From positions 1 through 64,000 of the forward strand of contig JAFTVE010000026.1 in the NCBI GenBank assembly GCA_017465905.1: a stretch of DNA of 64,000 nt. Direction: 5' to 3'. The stretch is from Bacteroidaceae bacterium (GTDB taxonomy: Bacteria; Bacteroidota; Bacteroidia; Bacteroidales; Bacteroidaceae). Numbering within the stretch: the first letter of the stretch is position 1; each line of letters starts with the position of its first letter. Positions 25,401 through 34,718 of this stretch are shown here, piece after piece. The translations under genes were made by a program, and so were the position numbers. The notes under the pieces are model-generated. The model saw only the letters and a program-made list of their open reading frames with translations, ran no database searches and was not told where the DNA came from.

Positions 25401-25762
25401 CTCAGCCAGTCCTCAGGGATGGGTGGGTCAAGACATATTGGATTCCGTGCATCGCTCACCGCAGATTACGTTTCTGCAACGAGTCTTGCAGGAAAAGGAC
25501 GTTTTCTGAACGTTATCTTCTACATCCAAAACTTCGCAACCTTTGGCCTAACAGAAGATACCGCAACGAAGCGTCCATGCCGGGTGTATTATACCCGTAT
25601 GCCAAAGGTGTATCCCCACGCGATGTGGTGAACACTTCTGTTGCATACCTATTATATAATACGCGATTGGCGTGGGCTGGCTGAGTTGCTTATCTCGTTA
25701 GGAGGGCAATGCGAAGGCCTTGGATGTGGGATAAGCAAGGAAGTTTCTCCCACGTCTTTTTT
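25401..25762 (+). ncRNA. candidate ~360-nt structured RNA or leader upstream of the HEPN-like gene
   Basis: Bounded by a consensus promoter and a terminator, with dense complementarity: CAAGAC 25429-25434 / GTCTTG 25483-25488; GCAGA 25461 / TCTGC 25473; TATCTTCT 25514-25521 / AGAAGATA 25553-25560; CCTTTGGC 25540-25547 / GCCAAAGG 25601-25608 (interleaved with the previous pair, so a pseudoknot is possible); CGGGT 25581 / ACCCG 25593; CCCACGC 25615-25621 / GCGTGGG 25670-25676. Near the 3' end TTGCTTATCTC (25686-25696) can pair with GGGATAAGCAA (25728-25738), which competes with the terminator stem. It does not match RNase P, tmRNA, 6S or SRP RNA as I know them. Open frames cross it, but none looks like a protein family. 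Confidence 0.5.
25723..25762 (+). terminator. terminator at the end of the structured RNA, attenuator-like
   Basis: GATGTGGGA (25723-25731) pairs with TCCCACGTC (25748-25756), followed by TTTTTT. The 5' arm overlaps the partner of an upstream stem (25686-25696), so formation of one excludes the other. Confidence 0.75.
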
Positions 25763-25824
25763 ATGTCCATAACTGAAGTATTAACTTAATACTGAAGCGG
25801 GGAGAGCGGTAGGTAAATTATAAT

Positions 25825-26295
25825 ATGAGACAAATGAATTACACACTAAAATCCACTGAAAAAGGATTACTCAATGGTGACGACTTATGTTTTTTCTATT
25901 ATGATGTTTTTAACATAAATGAAGAATCGGTCACGAACATCTTTGAATGGGATGATGAAATCACATCTTATCTAGATGAGCAAAAACTCAAAATGGAAGA
26001 ATGCGACAAGCAACAAATGCCTAATGAATACCAAGATAACAAGTTGTTTTTCACTATTGATAGCAGCAAAGAATCCAAATCACAAGCATTTTTGAGGCAT
26101 TTACGTAATGCTTTTGCACACATGAATATCCAAAGAGAAGGCGATTACTATTTATTAAAAGACAAAAGTGGTTCGACTTCCACTACAATGATAGGTAAAA
26201 TCAAATGCCAATGTCTAAAGAAAGTATGCTTCTTATTATTAGGGCAGAGAGAAGAAGTTTATACGAATATAGAAAAAAGTGATATTATTAAATAA
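25825..26295 (+). CDS. small HEPN-like protein, predicted RNA-binding or RNase
   Basis: 156 residues, AT-rich codons unlike the flanking core genes. The central helix FLRHLRNAFAHMNI carries R-N-A-F-A-H, the Rx4-6H signature of HEPN domains, and resembles the pEK499_p136-type HEPN family. HEPN proteins are often metal-independent RNases in toxin-antitoxin or abortive-infection systems, but many are inactive, so the activity is inference. No antitoxin nucleotidyltransferase (MNT) gene is adjacent. It lies 62 bp after the structured-RNA terminator (with a small AGTATT…AATACT hairpin between) and only six bases before the BspA-like gene, so the two proteins are probably co-transcribed. Confidence 0.7.
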   Translation: MRQMNYTLKSTEKGLLNGDDLCFFYYDVFNINEESVTNIFEWDDEITSYLDEQKLKMEECDKQQMPNEYQDNKLFFTIDSSKESKSQAFLRHLRNAFAHMNIQREGDYYLLKDKSGSTSTTMIGKIKCQCLKKVCFLLLGQREEVYTNIEKSDIIK

Positions 26296-26301
26296 TTTAG
26301 T

Positions 26302-29300
26302 ATGAAAACAATTAAAACATGGCTGATAGCAATAGCGGCGCTATTGTGCAGCATCACGGCAAGTGCCCACGACTTTGAAGTAGATGGAATCTACTACAAT
26401 ATCATTTCACATTCTGATTTGACTGTTGAGGTAACGTATAAAGGTAGTGATGAATACTCTTATTCTAACGAATATACTGGTGAGGTAATAATTCCAACAA
26501 CCATTGTTCATGATGAGAACACGTATGATGTTATTGGAATAGGTAAGCGTACCTTTTACAATTGTGGCGAGATGACCATGATTGAAATCCCCCAAAGTGT
26601 AACATATATTGGTGAACAGGCATTCTATTGTTGTTACAGCCTTACATCCATAACTATTCCCAAGAATATAAAGACAATAGAGCACGATACATTTAGGAAA
26701 TGCAGTGGTTTAACCTCAATTGAAATTCCTGAAGGAGTGAAAAGTATCGGTTTTTATGCTTTTGCCGATTGCATTAGACTCACCTCCGTCAACATTCCAA
26801 AAAGTGTCACAAGCATTGGAAATAATGCTTTTGACAATACAGGATGGTATAACGATTCGTATGATGGCATACTATACTTAGATGATTGGTTGATTTGTAA
26901 CAAAGGAAAAAGTCTGACTAGACTTAATATCCCTGAAGGAACAAGAGGTATCGCTGATAATGCTTTTTTGGATAGCCAAAATAGTCTTTCTTCTGTTACC
27001 ATTCCAGGAAGTGTAATCTCTATTGGAGAACGTGCTTTCTCTGGTTGTAGTAAACTGACGTCAATCGTTATTCCTGAAGGAGTTGCGATGATAAAAGAAC
27101 GTGCATTCTATAATTGCAGCAATCTAGCATCTATAACTTTTCCTGAAAGTATTGAATATGTAGGGAAGGAGGCTTTCGAAGGCACAATGTGGGATAAGAA
27201 TCTTGGTGGAGGAAGCATATACATTGGAAAATATTATTACAAATTTAAAGGTACAATGCCCAATAATGCAAGTATAATTATTGCTGAGGGCACAAAGGGA
27301 ATAGGGGAAAACGCTTTTTCTGGTTATGTCAATCTTAGAAATGTAACAATTCCCGAAAGTGTAACGAGTATAGGAAATGCAGCTTTTTCAGGCTGTACCA
27401 ACCTAGCTTCTGTTTATATTCCCGAGGGGATAGAGAGTATAGGGAACTCTACTTTCCAAGGTTGTAGTAATCTCACATCCATTATCCTTCCCTCTGGAAT
27501 GACAAATATTGGGGGGTATGCATTCGAAAAATGTAGTGGACTTACCTCTATCACAATCCCAGAAGGAGTAGGGAGTATTGGAGCATTTGCTTTCTCTGGT
27601 TGTGTAAATCTTGCTTCCGCTAATATTCCAATTGGTCTTAATGCTATTGAGAATGGAGTGTTTCAACATTGCAAGAAATTGTCTTCCATTGATATCCCAT
27701 TTGGTACTAAGGCTATCGGCCAATGGGCTTTTCAAAATTGTAATGGATTAACTTCTATTACAATTCCAGAGAATGTAATGGTCATAGGGGATTATGCATT
27801 CAGTGGTTGCAATAACTTACATACTGTTATTAATAATTCAAATATTAATCTTGCAGAATATGCCATTGGACTAACTGCGGAAAGAATATTCAATGGTAAA
27901 GAACTGACGAGGAAAGATGATTTCTTGTTTCAATCAATTGATAACGAGTATCGTCTAGTACAATACGTTGGGAATGACGAGGCTGTTGTTTTACCTAACA
28001 ATTATGACGGAGAAGGTTACATCATAGATGATTATGCTTTGTTCGAGCACAAGTTGCATTCACTAGTCGTTGGCGAAGGAGTCCTTTCTATAGGAAAAAA
28101 TGTATTAAAAGAAACTCCTAATAAGGTAATTTGGTTGACTAACACGCCTCCAACGAATTATGCGAGAATCGAAGGAAATATCAACTATACAGCAAATGAT
28201 CAATATTCAAACTTAAGTAATGTGGAAGTATATCCATATCTCAGTAGTCTGTTTGAAGTAGATGGAGTAAGATTTGTGCCCGTCAGCCCTTCAGAACGTA
28301 CTTGCCATGCCATTGATTGTGCATACGATAGCACGGTTACATTTGTTCATATTGGTGAGACAACTTCTTTCAAGGGAGTAGAAATGAAAGTAACAAGAGT
28401 TAATTCTCGCACATTCTATAACAATAATTATATTAAAAAAGTAACGTTATCACATCAAGGGGATATTGATTCATTGGCTTTTTATAATTGTACAGCTATT
28501 AAGAACTTAAGTCTGTCTAATAGAGGAAATATTGGCAGCAAATCTTTTTGTGGTTGCTTTTCTATTGAGTCCATGATTATATCTAATCTGGGGAGTATTG
28601 AATCTCAGGCATTCTATGAATGTGAGGGCCTAAAAGTGTTGAATGTTTTCAATAATGGGGATATTGGAGCAGAGGCCTTTTATGGCTGTGGTAAAATAGA
28701 TACAGCGATAATATCCAATCAAGGGGATATTGGGCGTTTGGCTTTTTACAAATTTGGAGATGCGAAATACTTGAATATAACAAACATTGGCGATATTAAT
28801 GACATGGCGTTCCGGAATTGTGGAAAAATTGACACTTTATACATTCTAAGTCATGGAAACATTGGCAATGAAGCATTTTATGCTTCAGGAATAATGAATG
28901 CAATTATATCTAATATCGGCAGTATTGGCGATGAGGCATTTGAGGGGTGCACTATATTAAGTTCAGCAGTTCTAGGTGATAGTATAAAATCTTTAGGTGT
29001 TGATGCTTTCAGAGGTTGTGGTGAATTAAAAGAGATTTATATCCCTTCTTCTGTGAAAACAATTGGTGAGTCCTGTTTCTATGACTGCATATCATTAGAA
29101 TCTGCAGAATTAGGGAATGGCATTAACATATTGAATAATAACACATTCTATCAATGCAAAAAACTCGGAAAAATAGTAATACCTGATGTTGTAGAGACTA
29201 TCGGCGAATATTGCTTCTACGGTTGCTCGACTTTAACCCACGCGGAGATTGGTGATAATGTAAAAACTATAAAATATAATGCATTCCAGAATTGCACATC

Positions 29301-30978
29301 GCTATCTGAAATTAGAATACCGGAATCAACAACAGAGATTGACTCCTACACCTTTGGTGGTTGTAGGCAATTATCTGATGTCGTTATAGAAGATCGTGTT
29401 ACAACATTGGCTTTAGGCAGCAACGGTTCGTCTCCGTTGTTCGCGGATTGTCCACTCGACTCAGTATACATCGGTGGTAAGATTACTTATAACACATCAA
29501 GCGAAAAGGGCTACTCACCCTTCTATCGTAACACTTCGCTACGCACAGTAGTAATAACTGACAAGGAGGAGCAGATTTATGAAAATGAGTTTTATGGTTG
29601 CACCAACCTAAAGAATGTAGCCATCGGTAACGGTGTGAAGAGTATTGGCAACTATGCCTTCTCGGGATGCAGTAATCTTGATGGATTCTCGTTCGGAAGT
29701 AACTTGGAGGAGATCGGTACCGAGGCTTTCTCTGATTGTACAAATTTGACAACTATCACAAGTCATGCCGCTGTACCTCCCACTTGTGGAAACCAAGCAT
29801 TGGATGATATAAACAAGTGGTCGTGTGTGCTTAAAGTTCCGCAAAGCTATGCAGCAGCCTACCAAGCTGCCGACCAATGGAAAGAGTTCTTCTTCATTGA
29901 AGATGTGGTAGAGGTGAAAAAGTATGCATTAACCTATATGGTAGATGGCAAGGTGTATTATACTGACAGCTTAGCACACAAGGTGACATTGACTGCTATT
30001 GAGGAACCTGTAAAAGAGGGTTATACCTTCAGTGGCTGGGATAAGGTGTTGGCAACAATGCCAGCTGAGGATGTTGTGATTAACGGAACATTCACGATAA
30101 ACACTTATAAGGTGGAGTATGTTGTCGATGGTGAGACCTACCGCACAGATGAGGTAGCATATAATGATACACTTATACTTGTAGAGGAACCCACTAAAGA
30201 AGGCCATACATTCAGTGGATGGAGCGAAGCGCCCGGAACGATGCCTGCTAATGATATAACCATCAGTGGAACATTCACCGTGAACTCTTATCTGCTAACC
30301 TATACGGTAGATGGTGAGACTGTGCAAACGGATTCAGTTGCATACGGTACAGCAATCACCCTGCTTGCCGAGCCCACCAAGGAGGGTCATACCTTCAGCG
30401 GATGGAGCGAAGCACCTGAGACCATGCCGGCAAGTGATATAGTTATCAGCGGAACATTCACCGTTAATAAATATCTTGTAACCTTCAAGATTGGTGATGA
30501 GGTGATTGCTGCCGACTCGCTCGAATATGGAGCCATGATTGTTGCACCCGAAGCTCCCGAAAAAGAGGGCTATACCTTTGATGGGTGGGGAGAGGTTGCA
30601 GAGACCGTTCCTGCCAATGATGTAACTTACGAGGGAACATACACCGTCAATATATATAAGGTATACTATTATGTAGGCGAGGAGTTGGTGCATACAGTAG
30701 AGGTTGCTTATGGAGAGGCCATCCCCGAATATGTGTACGAGCCTACTGAAGAGGGCTACACCTTCCTTGGCTGGATGGGCGACACCTATGAGATCATGCC
30801 CGCACATGATGTGACCTATACGGCGAACATTGATGATGCCATCCGTCAATTGACAATGGACAATGGAGAGTTGAGAATTTATGACCTCAGCGGTCGCAAG
30901 GTTGTGGCCGATGATTTGCGTGAATTACGTAAGGGTATCTATATCATAAATGGTCAAAAGATGATAATTAAGGAATAA
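26302..30978 (+). CDS. BspA-like leucine-rich repeat surface protein with Listeria-Bacteroides repeats
   Basis: 1558 residues: signal peptide MKTIKTWLIAIAALLCSITASA, then ~20 LRR_5 (BspA/Treponema pallidum-type) repeats of the form 'SLTSITIPEGVTSIGxxAFxGC' (res ~60-520), a spacer, a divergent repeat block around residues 710-890 with the beat 'GDIGxxAFYxC', more BspA repeats to ~1200, five ~61-residue InlB-type repeats (EPTKEGHTFSGWSEAPxTMPANDI.ISGTFTVN, ~1210-1520), and a sorting-type C-terminus LRIYDLSGRKV…GIYIINGQKMIIKE. BspA proteins bind fibronectin, fibrinogen or co-aggregating bacteria; the ligand here is unknown. AT-rich composition and repeat content suggest recent acquisition. Probably exported by type IX secretion. 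Confidence 0.92.
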   Translation: MKTIKTWLIAIAALLCSITASAHDFEVDGIYYNIISHSDLTVEVTYKGSDEYSYSNEYTGEVIIPTTIVHDENTYDVIGIGKRTFYNCGEMTMIEIPQSVTYIGEQAFYCCYSLTSITIPKNIKTIEHDTFRKCSGLTSIEIPEGVKSIGFYAFADCIRLTSVNIPKSVTSIGNNAFDNTGWYNDSYDGILYLDDWLICNKGKSLTRLNIPEGTRGIADNAFLDSQNSLSSVTIPGSVISIGERAFSGCSKLTSIVIPEGVAMIKERAFYNCSNLASITFPESIEYVGKEAFEGTMWDKNLGGGSIYIGKYYYKFKGTMPNNASIIIAEGTKGIGENAFSGYVNLRNVTIPESVTSIGNAAFSGCTNLASVYIPEGIESIGNSTFQGCSNLTSIILPSGMTNIGGYAFEKCSGLTSITIPEGVGSIGAFAFSGCVNLASANIPIGLNAIENGVFQHCKKLSSIDIPFGTKAIGQWAFQNCNGLTSITIPENVMVIGDYAFSGCNNLHTVINNSNINLAEYAIGLTAERIFNGKELTRKDDFLFQSIDNEYRLVQYVGNDEAVVLPNNYDGEGYIIDDYALFEHKLHSLVVGEGVLSIGKNVLKETPNKVIWLTNTPPTNYARIEGNINYTANDQYSNLSNVEVYPYLSSLFEVDGVRFVPVSPSERTCHAIDCAYDSTVTFVHIGETTSFKGVEMKVTRVNSRTFYNNNYIKKVTLSHQGDIDSLAFYNCTAIKNLSLSNRGNIGSKSFCGCFSIESMIISNLGSIESQAFYECEGLKVLNVFNNGDIGAEAFYGCGKIDTAIISNQGDIGRLAFYKFGDAKYLNITNIGDINDMAFRNCGKIDTLYILSHGNIGNEAFYASGIMNAIISNIGSIGDEAFEGCTILSSAVLGDSIKSLGVDAFRGCGELKEIYIPSSVKTIGESCFYDCISLESAELGNGINILNNNTFYQCKKLGKIVIPDVVETIGEYCFYGCSTLTHAEIGDNVKTIKYNAFQNCTSLSEIRIPESTTEIDSYTFGGCRQLSDVVIEDRVTTLALGSNGSSPLFADCPLDSVYIGGKITYNTSSEKGYSPFYRNTSLRTVVITDKEEQIYENEFYGCTNLKNVAIGNGVKSIGNYAFSGCSNLDGFSFGSNLEEIGTEAFSDCTNLTTITSHAAVPPTCGNQALDDINKWSCVLKVPQSYAAAYQAADQWKEFFFIEDVVEVKKYALTYMVDGKVYYTDSLAHKVTLTAIEEPVKEGYTFSGWDKVLATMPAEDVVINGTFTINTYKVEYVVDGETYRTDEVAYNDTLILVEEPTKEGHTFSGWSEAPGTMPANDITISGTFTVNSYLLTYTVDGETVQTDSVAYGTAITLLAEPTKEGHTFSGWSEAPETMPASDIVISGTFTVNKYLVTFKIGDEVIAADSLEYGAMIVAPEAPEKEGYTFDGWGEVAETVPANDVTYEGTYTVNIYKVYYYVGEELVHTVEVAYGEAIPEYVYEPTEEGYTFLGWMGDTYEIMPAHDVTYTANIDDAIRQLTMDNGELRIYDLSGRKVVADDLRELRKGIYIINGQKMIIKE

Positions 30979-31001
30979 TAAGCTGCATTGCTGATAAAAC
31001 A

Positions 31002-31035
31002 ATCAAGCGGACTCTTCAAGTTGAGCCCGCTTGAT
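31002..31035. terminator. terminator between the BspA-like and GH92 genes
   Basis: ATCAAGCGG (31002-31010) pairs with CCGCTTGAT (31027-31035), with an inner CTC/GAG pair. AT-rich tail on both sides; convergent genes. Confidence 0.75.
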
Positions 31036-31079
31036 GCATTTATATAGGAGTATCTGGTTAGTCCGTAATGACTTTACTA

Positions 31080-33335
31080 CTATCTCTTTGGTGTATCGCC
31101 CATGACGAAGCGCAGCACTCCACCTTGGAGGATATCGTCGTGGTGGAGGTAGGTGTGGGGGTAGGGCTTGCCGTTGAGGGTGGCCGATTGGATATAGCAG
31201 CGCTCGCGGCTGCTACCGGGAGCCTCGATGGTGAAGGTGCGCCCGTTCTCGAGGTGTAGCGTGGCTCGCTCGAAGGTGGGCGTACCAATCTGATAGTAAG
31301 GCGTGCCGGGGCATACGGGATAGAAGCCGAGGGTGCTGAAGATATACCAGGCCGACATCTGGCCGGCATCGTCGTTGCCCGCAAGTCCGCCGGGAGTGTC
31401 GCCATACTCGGTGTCGAGGATGTGGCGCACGATGCGCTGCGTCTTCCACGGCTCGCCGACATAGTTGTAGAGGTAGGCGACCTGATGGCAAGGTTCGTTA
31501 CCGTGCCAGTAGAGACGCTCGGCGAAGAGGGTATCGAGCTTGCTGATAAAGCGGTCGCGGCCTCCCATGGCCTCGATGAGTCCGTGGGGATTGTGGGGCA
31601 CATACCAGGTGTAGTGGCAGGGGGCTCCCTCGGTGATGTAGGGGGCGAAGGTATAGGGATTGCTGCCCGGGAGGAAACTTCCGTCGGCATGGCGGCCATT
31701 GGCATAGCCTGTGGCGGGGTCGATGACGCGGCGGTAGTTCTCGCTGCGGAGCATGAGGGTGTCGTGGTCGGCCGTGTGGCCGAGCAACTGAGCCACCTGG
31801 GCAAGCACAAAGTCGTCGTAGGCATACTCGAGCGTTCGTGAGGTCTGCTCCTGGCGGTGATAAGCCTCTTTCACACTGTCTTCTACGGGGATATAGCCAT
31901 AAGTGAGGTAACTGGTAAGGGCGCGGCGACCCATGCCGTCGGCATACTCGGCATAGGTGGAGGGAGTGGTGAAGGCGTTCTTGCGCATGGCTTCGTAGGC
32001 AGTGGCGATGTCAAAGTTGCGCACACCCTTGACATAGGCATCGCCGATGGCTGCTGTGGCATGGTCGCCTATCATGGCAGCGGTGTAGCTATTCCAGCAG
32101 GGAAAGATGGGGAGCCAGGTGCCTTGACGGTACTTATCGACGAGCGACTGCATCATGTGGCCGCTCTGCGTGGGGTGCAGCAGGGTGATAAGAGGGTGCT
32201 GGGCACGGTAGGTGTCCCACAGCGAGAAACCGTCGTAATAGGCGGTGGAGGTGGTGCACAGGCTGTCGCCTCCTGCAAAGCTGGGGTAGCGTCCATCTAC
32301 GTCGTTGATGGCGTGGGGGAGGAACGAGGTGCGGTACATGGCACCGTAGAACTTGCGTTTGGCTGTAGCGTCGCGTGTATCGACGGTGACGCTTGACAGG
32401 TGTTGCTCCCAGATGGCGGTGAGTTCGCGGTGTGTCTTGTCAAAATCCCAATGGGGTATCTCGGTCTGGAGGTTGAGGCGGGCACCGTCGGCGCCGGTGA
32501 AGGAACTGGCGGCCTTGATGATAATGGGAGTACCGGACTTCTGGCGCTCGAAGCGGATATAAAGCCCTATGCCGTGGGCGTGGCCAATGGAGGTGTGCCC
32601 GGCAAAGAGCGTGTCGTAGTGGTAGGTACCATACTCGGCCAGCTCCTGATCGTAATGGATGATGAAGTGCCCGCTATATCCGGCTGCCTTGCCCTTGCCT
32701 TGGTAGATGCGGTGTACAGGGTTGTAGCCACGTATCTCCTTGCGTAGGGTGTCAAGCTCGATGTATCCTTCGCCTTCGTCGCTGTTGGGGTTGACGATGA
32801 GGTAGGCTGCCGAGTCGGCAGGATAGCTGAGGCGTAGGATGGCGCTGCGCGAGCGGCCTGTTAGCTCGGCACGAATGCCCATGGAGTCGAGGCTTACGGC
32901 ATAGTAGGCAGGGGTGGCAATCTCAGTGCTGTGGCTGAAGGGAGTGGCACGGCGCTCGGGGAGCGTGGCACGAAGGTGGGTAGATGGGAAGAGGGTCATG
33001 GAGCCATAGTCCTGTGTGCATCCGCCCACAATCCAGTGCGAATTGCGGAAACCTTGAAAGAGGGTATCCTTATAATAATAGGGTGCGCGGCACTTGAGCT
33101 CGGTGTCGGTCGTCTGCGGTGTCCAAAAGTTCATTCCGTGAGGCTCAAGCACAGCGGGTATCACCTGCCCGTACTCCTCGCTGCCCTTGCCAAAGCGCCC
33201 TGCAGTCTGCATGGTGCTGGCGGCGGTGCCTACACGGGTGTCAATGTAAGGAAGCAATGCCTCGTGTTGGTTGCAGCCGAATAGGCTGGATGTTAAGAGA
33301 AGGAAAAGGAGGAGCTGGTGGCGGATGGTGCGCAT
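31080..33335 (-). CDS. GH92 alpha-mannosidase lipoprotein
   Basis: 751 residues. A lipobox LFGC (Cys21) makes it a surface or periplasmic lipoprotein. GH92 enzymes are Ca2+-dependent exo-alpha-mannosidases that trim N-glycan mannose. Motifs seen: LLPYIDTRVGT at the mature N-terminus, GKGSEEYGQVIPAVLEPHGM, FRNSHWIVGGCTQDYGSMTLFP, GGDSLCTTSTAYYDGFSLWDTYRAQHPL, APYITEGAPCHYTWYVPH, NEPCHQVAYLYNYVGEPW and GLAGNDDAGQMSAWYIFSTLGFYPVCPG; the NDD box holds the catalytic-base Asp residues known in the family. Linkage (alpha-1,2 or alpha-1,3) cannot be read. It is 95 bp upstream of tdh's end, with a terminator between, so separately transcribed. Confidence 0.94.
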   Translation of the reverse strand: MRTIRHQLLLFLLLTSSLFGCNQHEALLPYIDTRVGTAASTMQTAGRFGKGSEEYGQVIPAVLEPHGMNFWTPQTTDTELKCRAPYYYKDTLFQGFRNSHWIVGGCTQDYGSMTLFPSTHLRATLPERRATPFSHSTEIATPAYYAVSLDSMGIRAELTGRSRSAILRLSYPADSAAYLIVNPNSDEGEGYIELDTLRKEIRGYNPVHRIYQGKGKAAGYSGHFIIHYDQELAEYGTYHYDTLFAGHTSIGHAHGIGLYIRFERQKSGTPIIIKAASSFTGADGARLNLQTEIPHWDFDKTHRELTAIWEQHLSSVTVDTRDATAKRKFYGAMYRTSFLPHAINDVDGRYPSFAGGDSLCTTSTAYYDGFSLWDTYRAQHPLITLLHPTQSGHMMQSLVDKYRQGTWLPIFPCWNSYTAAMIGDHATAAIGDAYVKGVRNFDIATAYEAMRKNAFTTPSTYAEYADGMGRRALTSYLTYGYIPVEDSVKEAYHRQEQTSRTLEYAYDDFVLAQVAQLLGHTADHDTLMLRSENYRRVIDPATGYANGRHADGSFLPGSNPYTFAPYITEGAPCHYTWYVPHNPHGLIEAMGGRDRFISKLDTLFAERLYWHGNEPCHQVAYLYNYVGEPWKTQRIVRHILDTEYGDTPGGLAGNDDAGQMSAWYIFSTLGFYPVCPGTPYYQIGTPTFERATLHLENGRTFTIEAPGSSRERCYIQSATLNGKPYPHTYLHHDDILQGGVLRFVMGDTPKR

Positions 33336-33378
33336 GGTAGTGGGTGATGAGAAAGGATGAGTGCGTGAGGAATAAGAA

Positions 33379-33405
33379 GGAGGGACCTCACGAAGAAATC
33401 CCTCC
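33379..33405 (-). terminator. tdh terminator
   Basis: GGAGGGA (33379-33385) and TCCCTCC (33399-33405). On the minus strand the stem is followed by TTCTTATT. Confidence 0.7.
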
Positions 33406-33430
33406 CTGTGGTGTGATCGGAGTTGTTAGG

Positions 33431-34456
33431 TTAGTCCCACTCGAGCACTACCTTACCGCACTGGCCAGACTCCATCACGTCGAAGCCTTTCTGGAAGTCG
33501 GCGATGGGGAAGTGGTGGGTGATGACGGGTGAGAGGTCGAGACCCGAGATGAGCATCTGCTCCATCTTGTACCATGTCTCCCACATCTCGCGGCCATAGA
33601 TACCCTTGATGGTGAGTGCCTTGAAGATGATCTCGCTCCAGTCAACAGTTGTGGTGGGGGGAAGGATACCGAGCTGGGCTATCTTGGAGCCGTTGTACAT
33701 CTTGGCTACCATCTCGCGGAAGGCTACGGGAGCACCTGACATCTCGAGACCTACGTCGAAACCGCGGATGCCGAGTTGGTCCATAGCGCCCTGTACGGTC
33801 TCACCCTTAGAGGCGTTTACGGTGCATGTTGCACCCATCTTCTTGGCAATGTCGAGGCGGTAGTCACTAAGGTCAGTTACTACGATGTTTTTGGCACCGG
33901 CAAACTTGGCAATGGCGGTGGCCATGGTGCCGATGAGACCTGCACCGGTGATGAGCACGTCCTCGCCCAGGAGGGGGAAGGAGAGGGCGGTATGTGTAGC
34001 GTTGCCGAAGGGGTCCATGATGGCGGCCATATCGTCAGAGATGCGGTCGTCGAGCTTCACAACATTCGACTCGGGGATGCAGAGGTACTCGGCAAAAGCT
34101 CCGTCGCGGTTTACACCCACGCCGATACTGTTCTCGCAGATATGCTGCAGCCCGCGGCGGCAGTTACGGCAGTGTCCGCAAGCGATATGTCCCTCGCCAG
34201 TGACGCGGTCGCCAACCTTGATGTTGCGTACACCAGGGCCAACTTCTGCTACTACGCCTACATACTCATGACCGATAGTCATAGGAGTCTTGATGGTCTT
34301 CTGGCTCCACTCGTCCCACTTGTAGATGTGCAGGTCGGTACCGCAGATGGCCGTTTTCTTGATCTTGATGAGCACATCGTTCACACCCACCTCTGGCATG
34401 GGAACCTCTTCCATCCAAATGCCCTTTCCGGGCTGTTTCTTAACTAACGCTTTCAT
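33431..34456 (-). CDS. tdh: L-threonine 3-dehydrogenase
   Basis: Zinc-dependent medium-chain dehydrogenase oxidising threonine to 2-amino-3-ketobutyrate with NAD+. 341 residues matches E. coli Tdh. Motifs: catalytic zinc site [16 protein letters not shown] and GHEYVGVV; structural-zinc four-Cys loop [20 protein letters not shown]; Rossmann [18 protein letters not shown]; and the Tdh-specific [18 protein letters not shown]. Threonine versus other substrates is supported by these Tdh-specific segments. The partner kbl (2-amino-3-ketobutyrate CoA ligase) is not in the window. A TATCTTTG -7 box is at 34554-34561 on the minus strand, ~100 bases upstream. Confidence 0.95.
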   Translation of the reverse strand: MKALVKKQPGKGIWMEEVPMPEVGVNDVLIKIKKTAICGTDLHIYKWDEWSQKTIKTPMTIGHEYVGVVAEVGPGVRNIKVGDRVTGEGHIACGHCRNCRRGLQHICENSIGVGVNRDGAFAEYLCIPESNVVKLDDRISDDMAAIMDPFGNATHTALSFPLLGEDVLITGAGLIGTMATAIAKFAGAKNIVVTDLSDYRLDIAKKMGATCTVNASKGETVQGAMDQLGIRGFDVGLEMSGAPVAFREMVAKMYNGSKIAQLGILPPTTTVDWSEIIFKALTIKGIYGREMWETWYKMEQMLISGLDLSPVITHHFPIADFQKGFDVMESGQCGKVVLEWD

Positions 34457-34671
34457 TTTGATGAATTCTATAGATTAGTATAAAAATAGGTATTTCATGT
34501 TATTCTGTTTGAATCCTTGCCTTGCACTTCCGCTGCTCAGGCCGATTCTTCTGCAAAGATACTTTTTTATTGGATATATTGCTGAGTTATTCCAAAAAAT
34601 ATAATCAAAAAAACGGTTTGTTATTCCTTCTCAATTCAGTTCACCACCGAACAGCTATGACAACAAAGGGG

Positions 34672-34700
34672 CCGGAAATGATTCCCGACCCCTACGATTA
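34672..34700 (-). terminator. rpsT terminator
   Basis: On the minus strand GGGGTCGG…CCGGCCCC forms a GC-rich hairpin followed by TTTGTTGTC, ~20 bases after the rpsT stop. Confidence 0.65.
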
Positions 34701-34718
34701 TGTTGCGATAAGGTTCTC

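Noticed and set aside
25364-25684. Two overlapping open frames (106 and 79 aa) across the structured-RNA region
   Set aside because: They start within or at the promoter, overlap in different frames, match no protein pattern I know, and the same bases carry extensive complementarity. Kept as a reservation on the ncRNA call.
25401-26295. Retron
   Set aside because: A structured RNA is present, but no reverse transcriptase gene lies within several kb.
25825-26295. Classical HEPN-MNT toxin-antitoxin pair
   Set aside because: No minimal nucleotidyltransferase gene is adjacent on either side.
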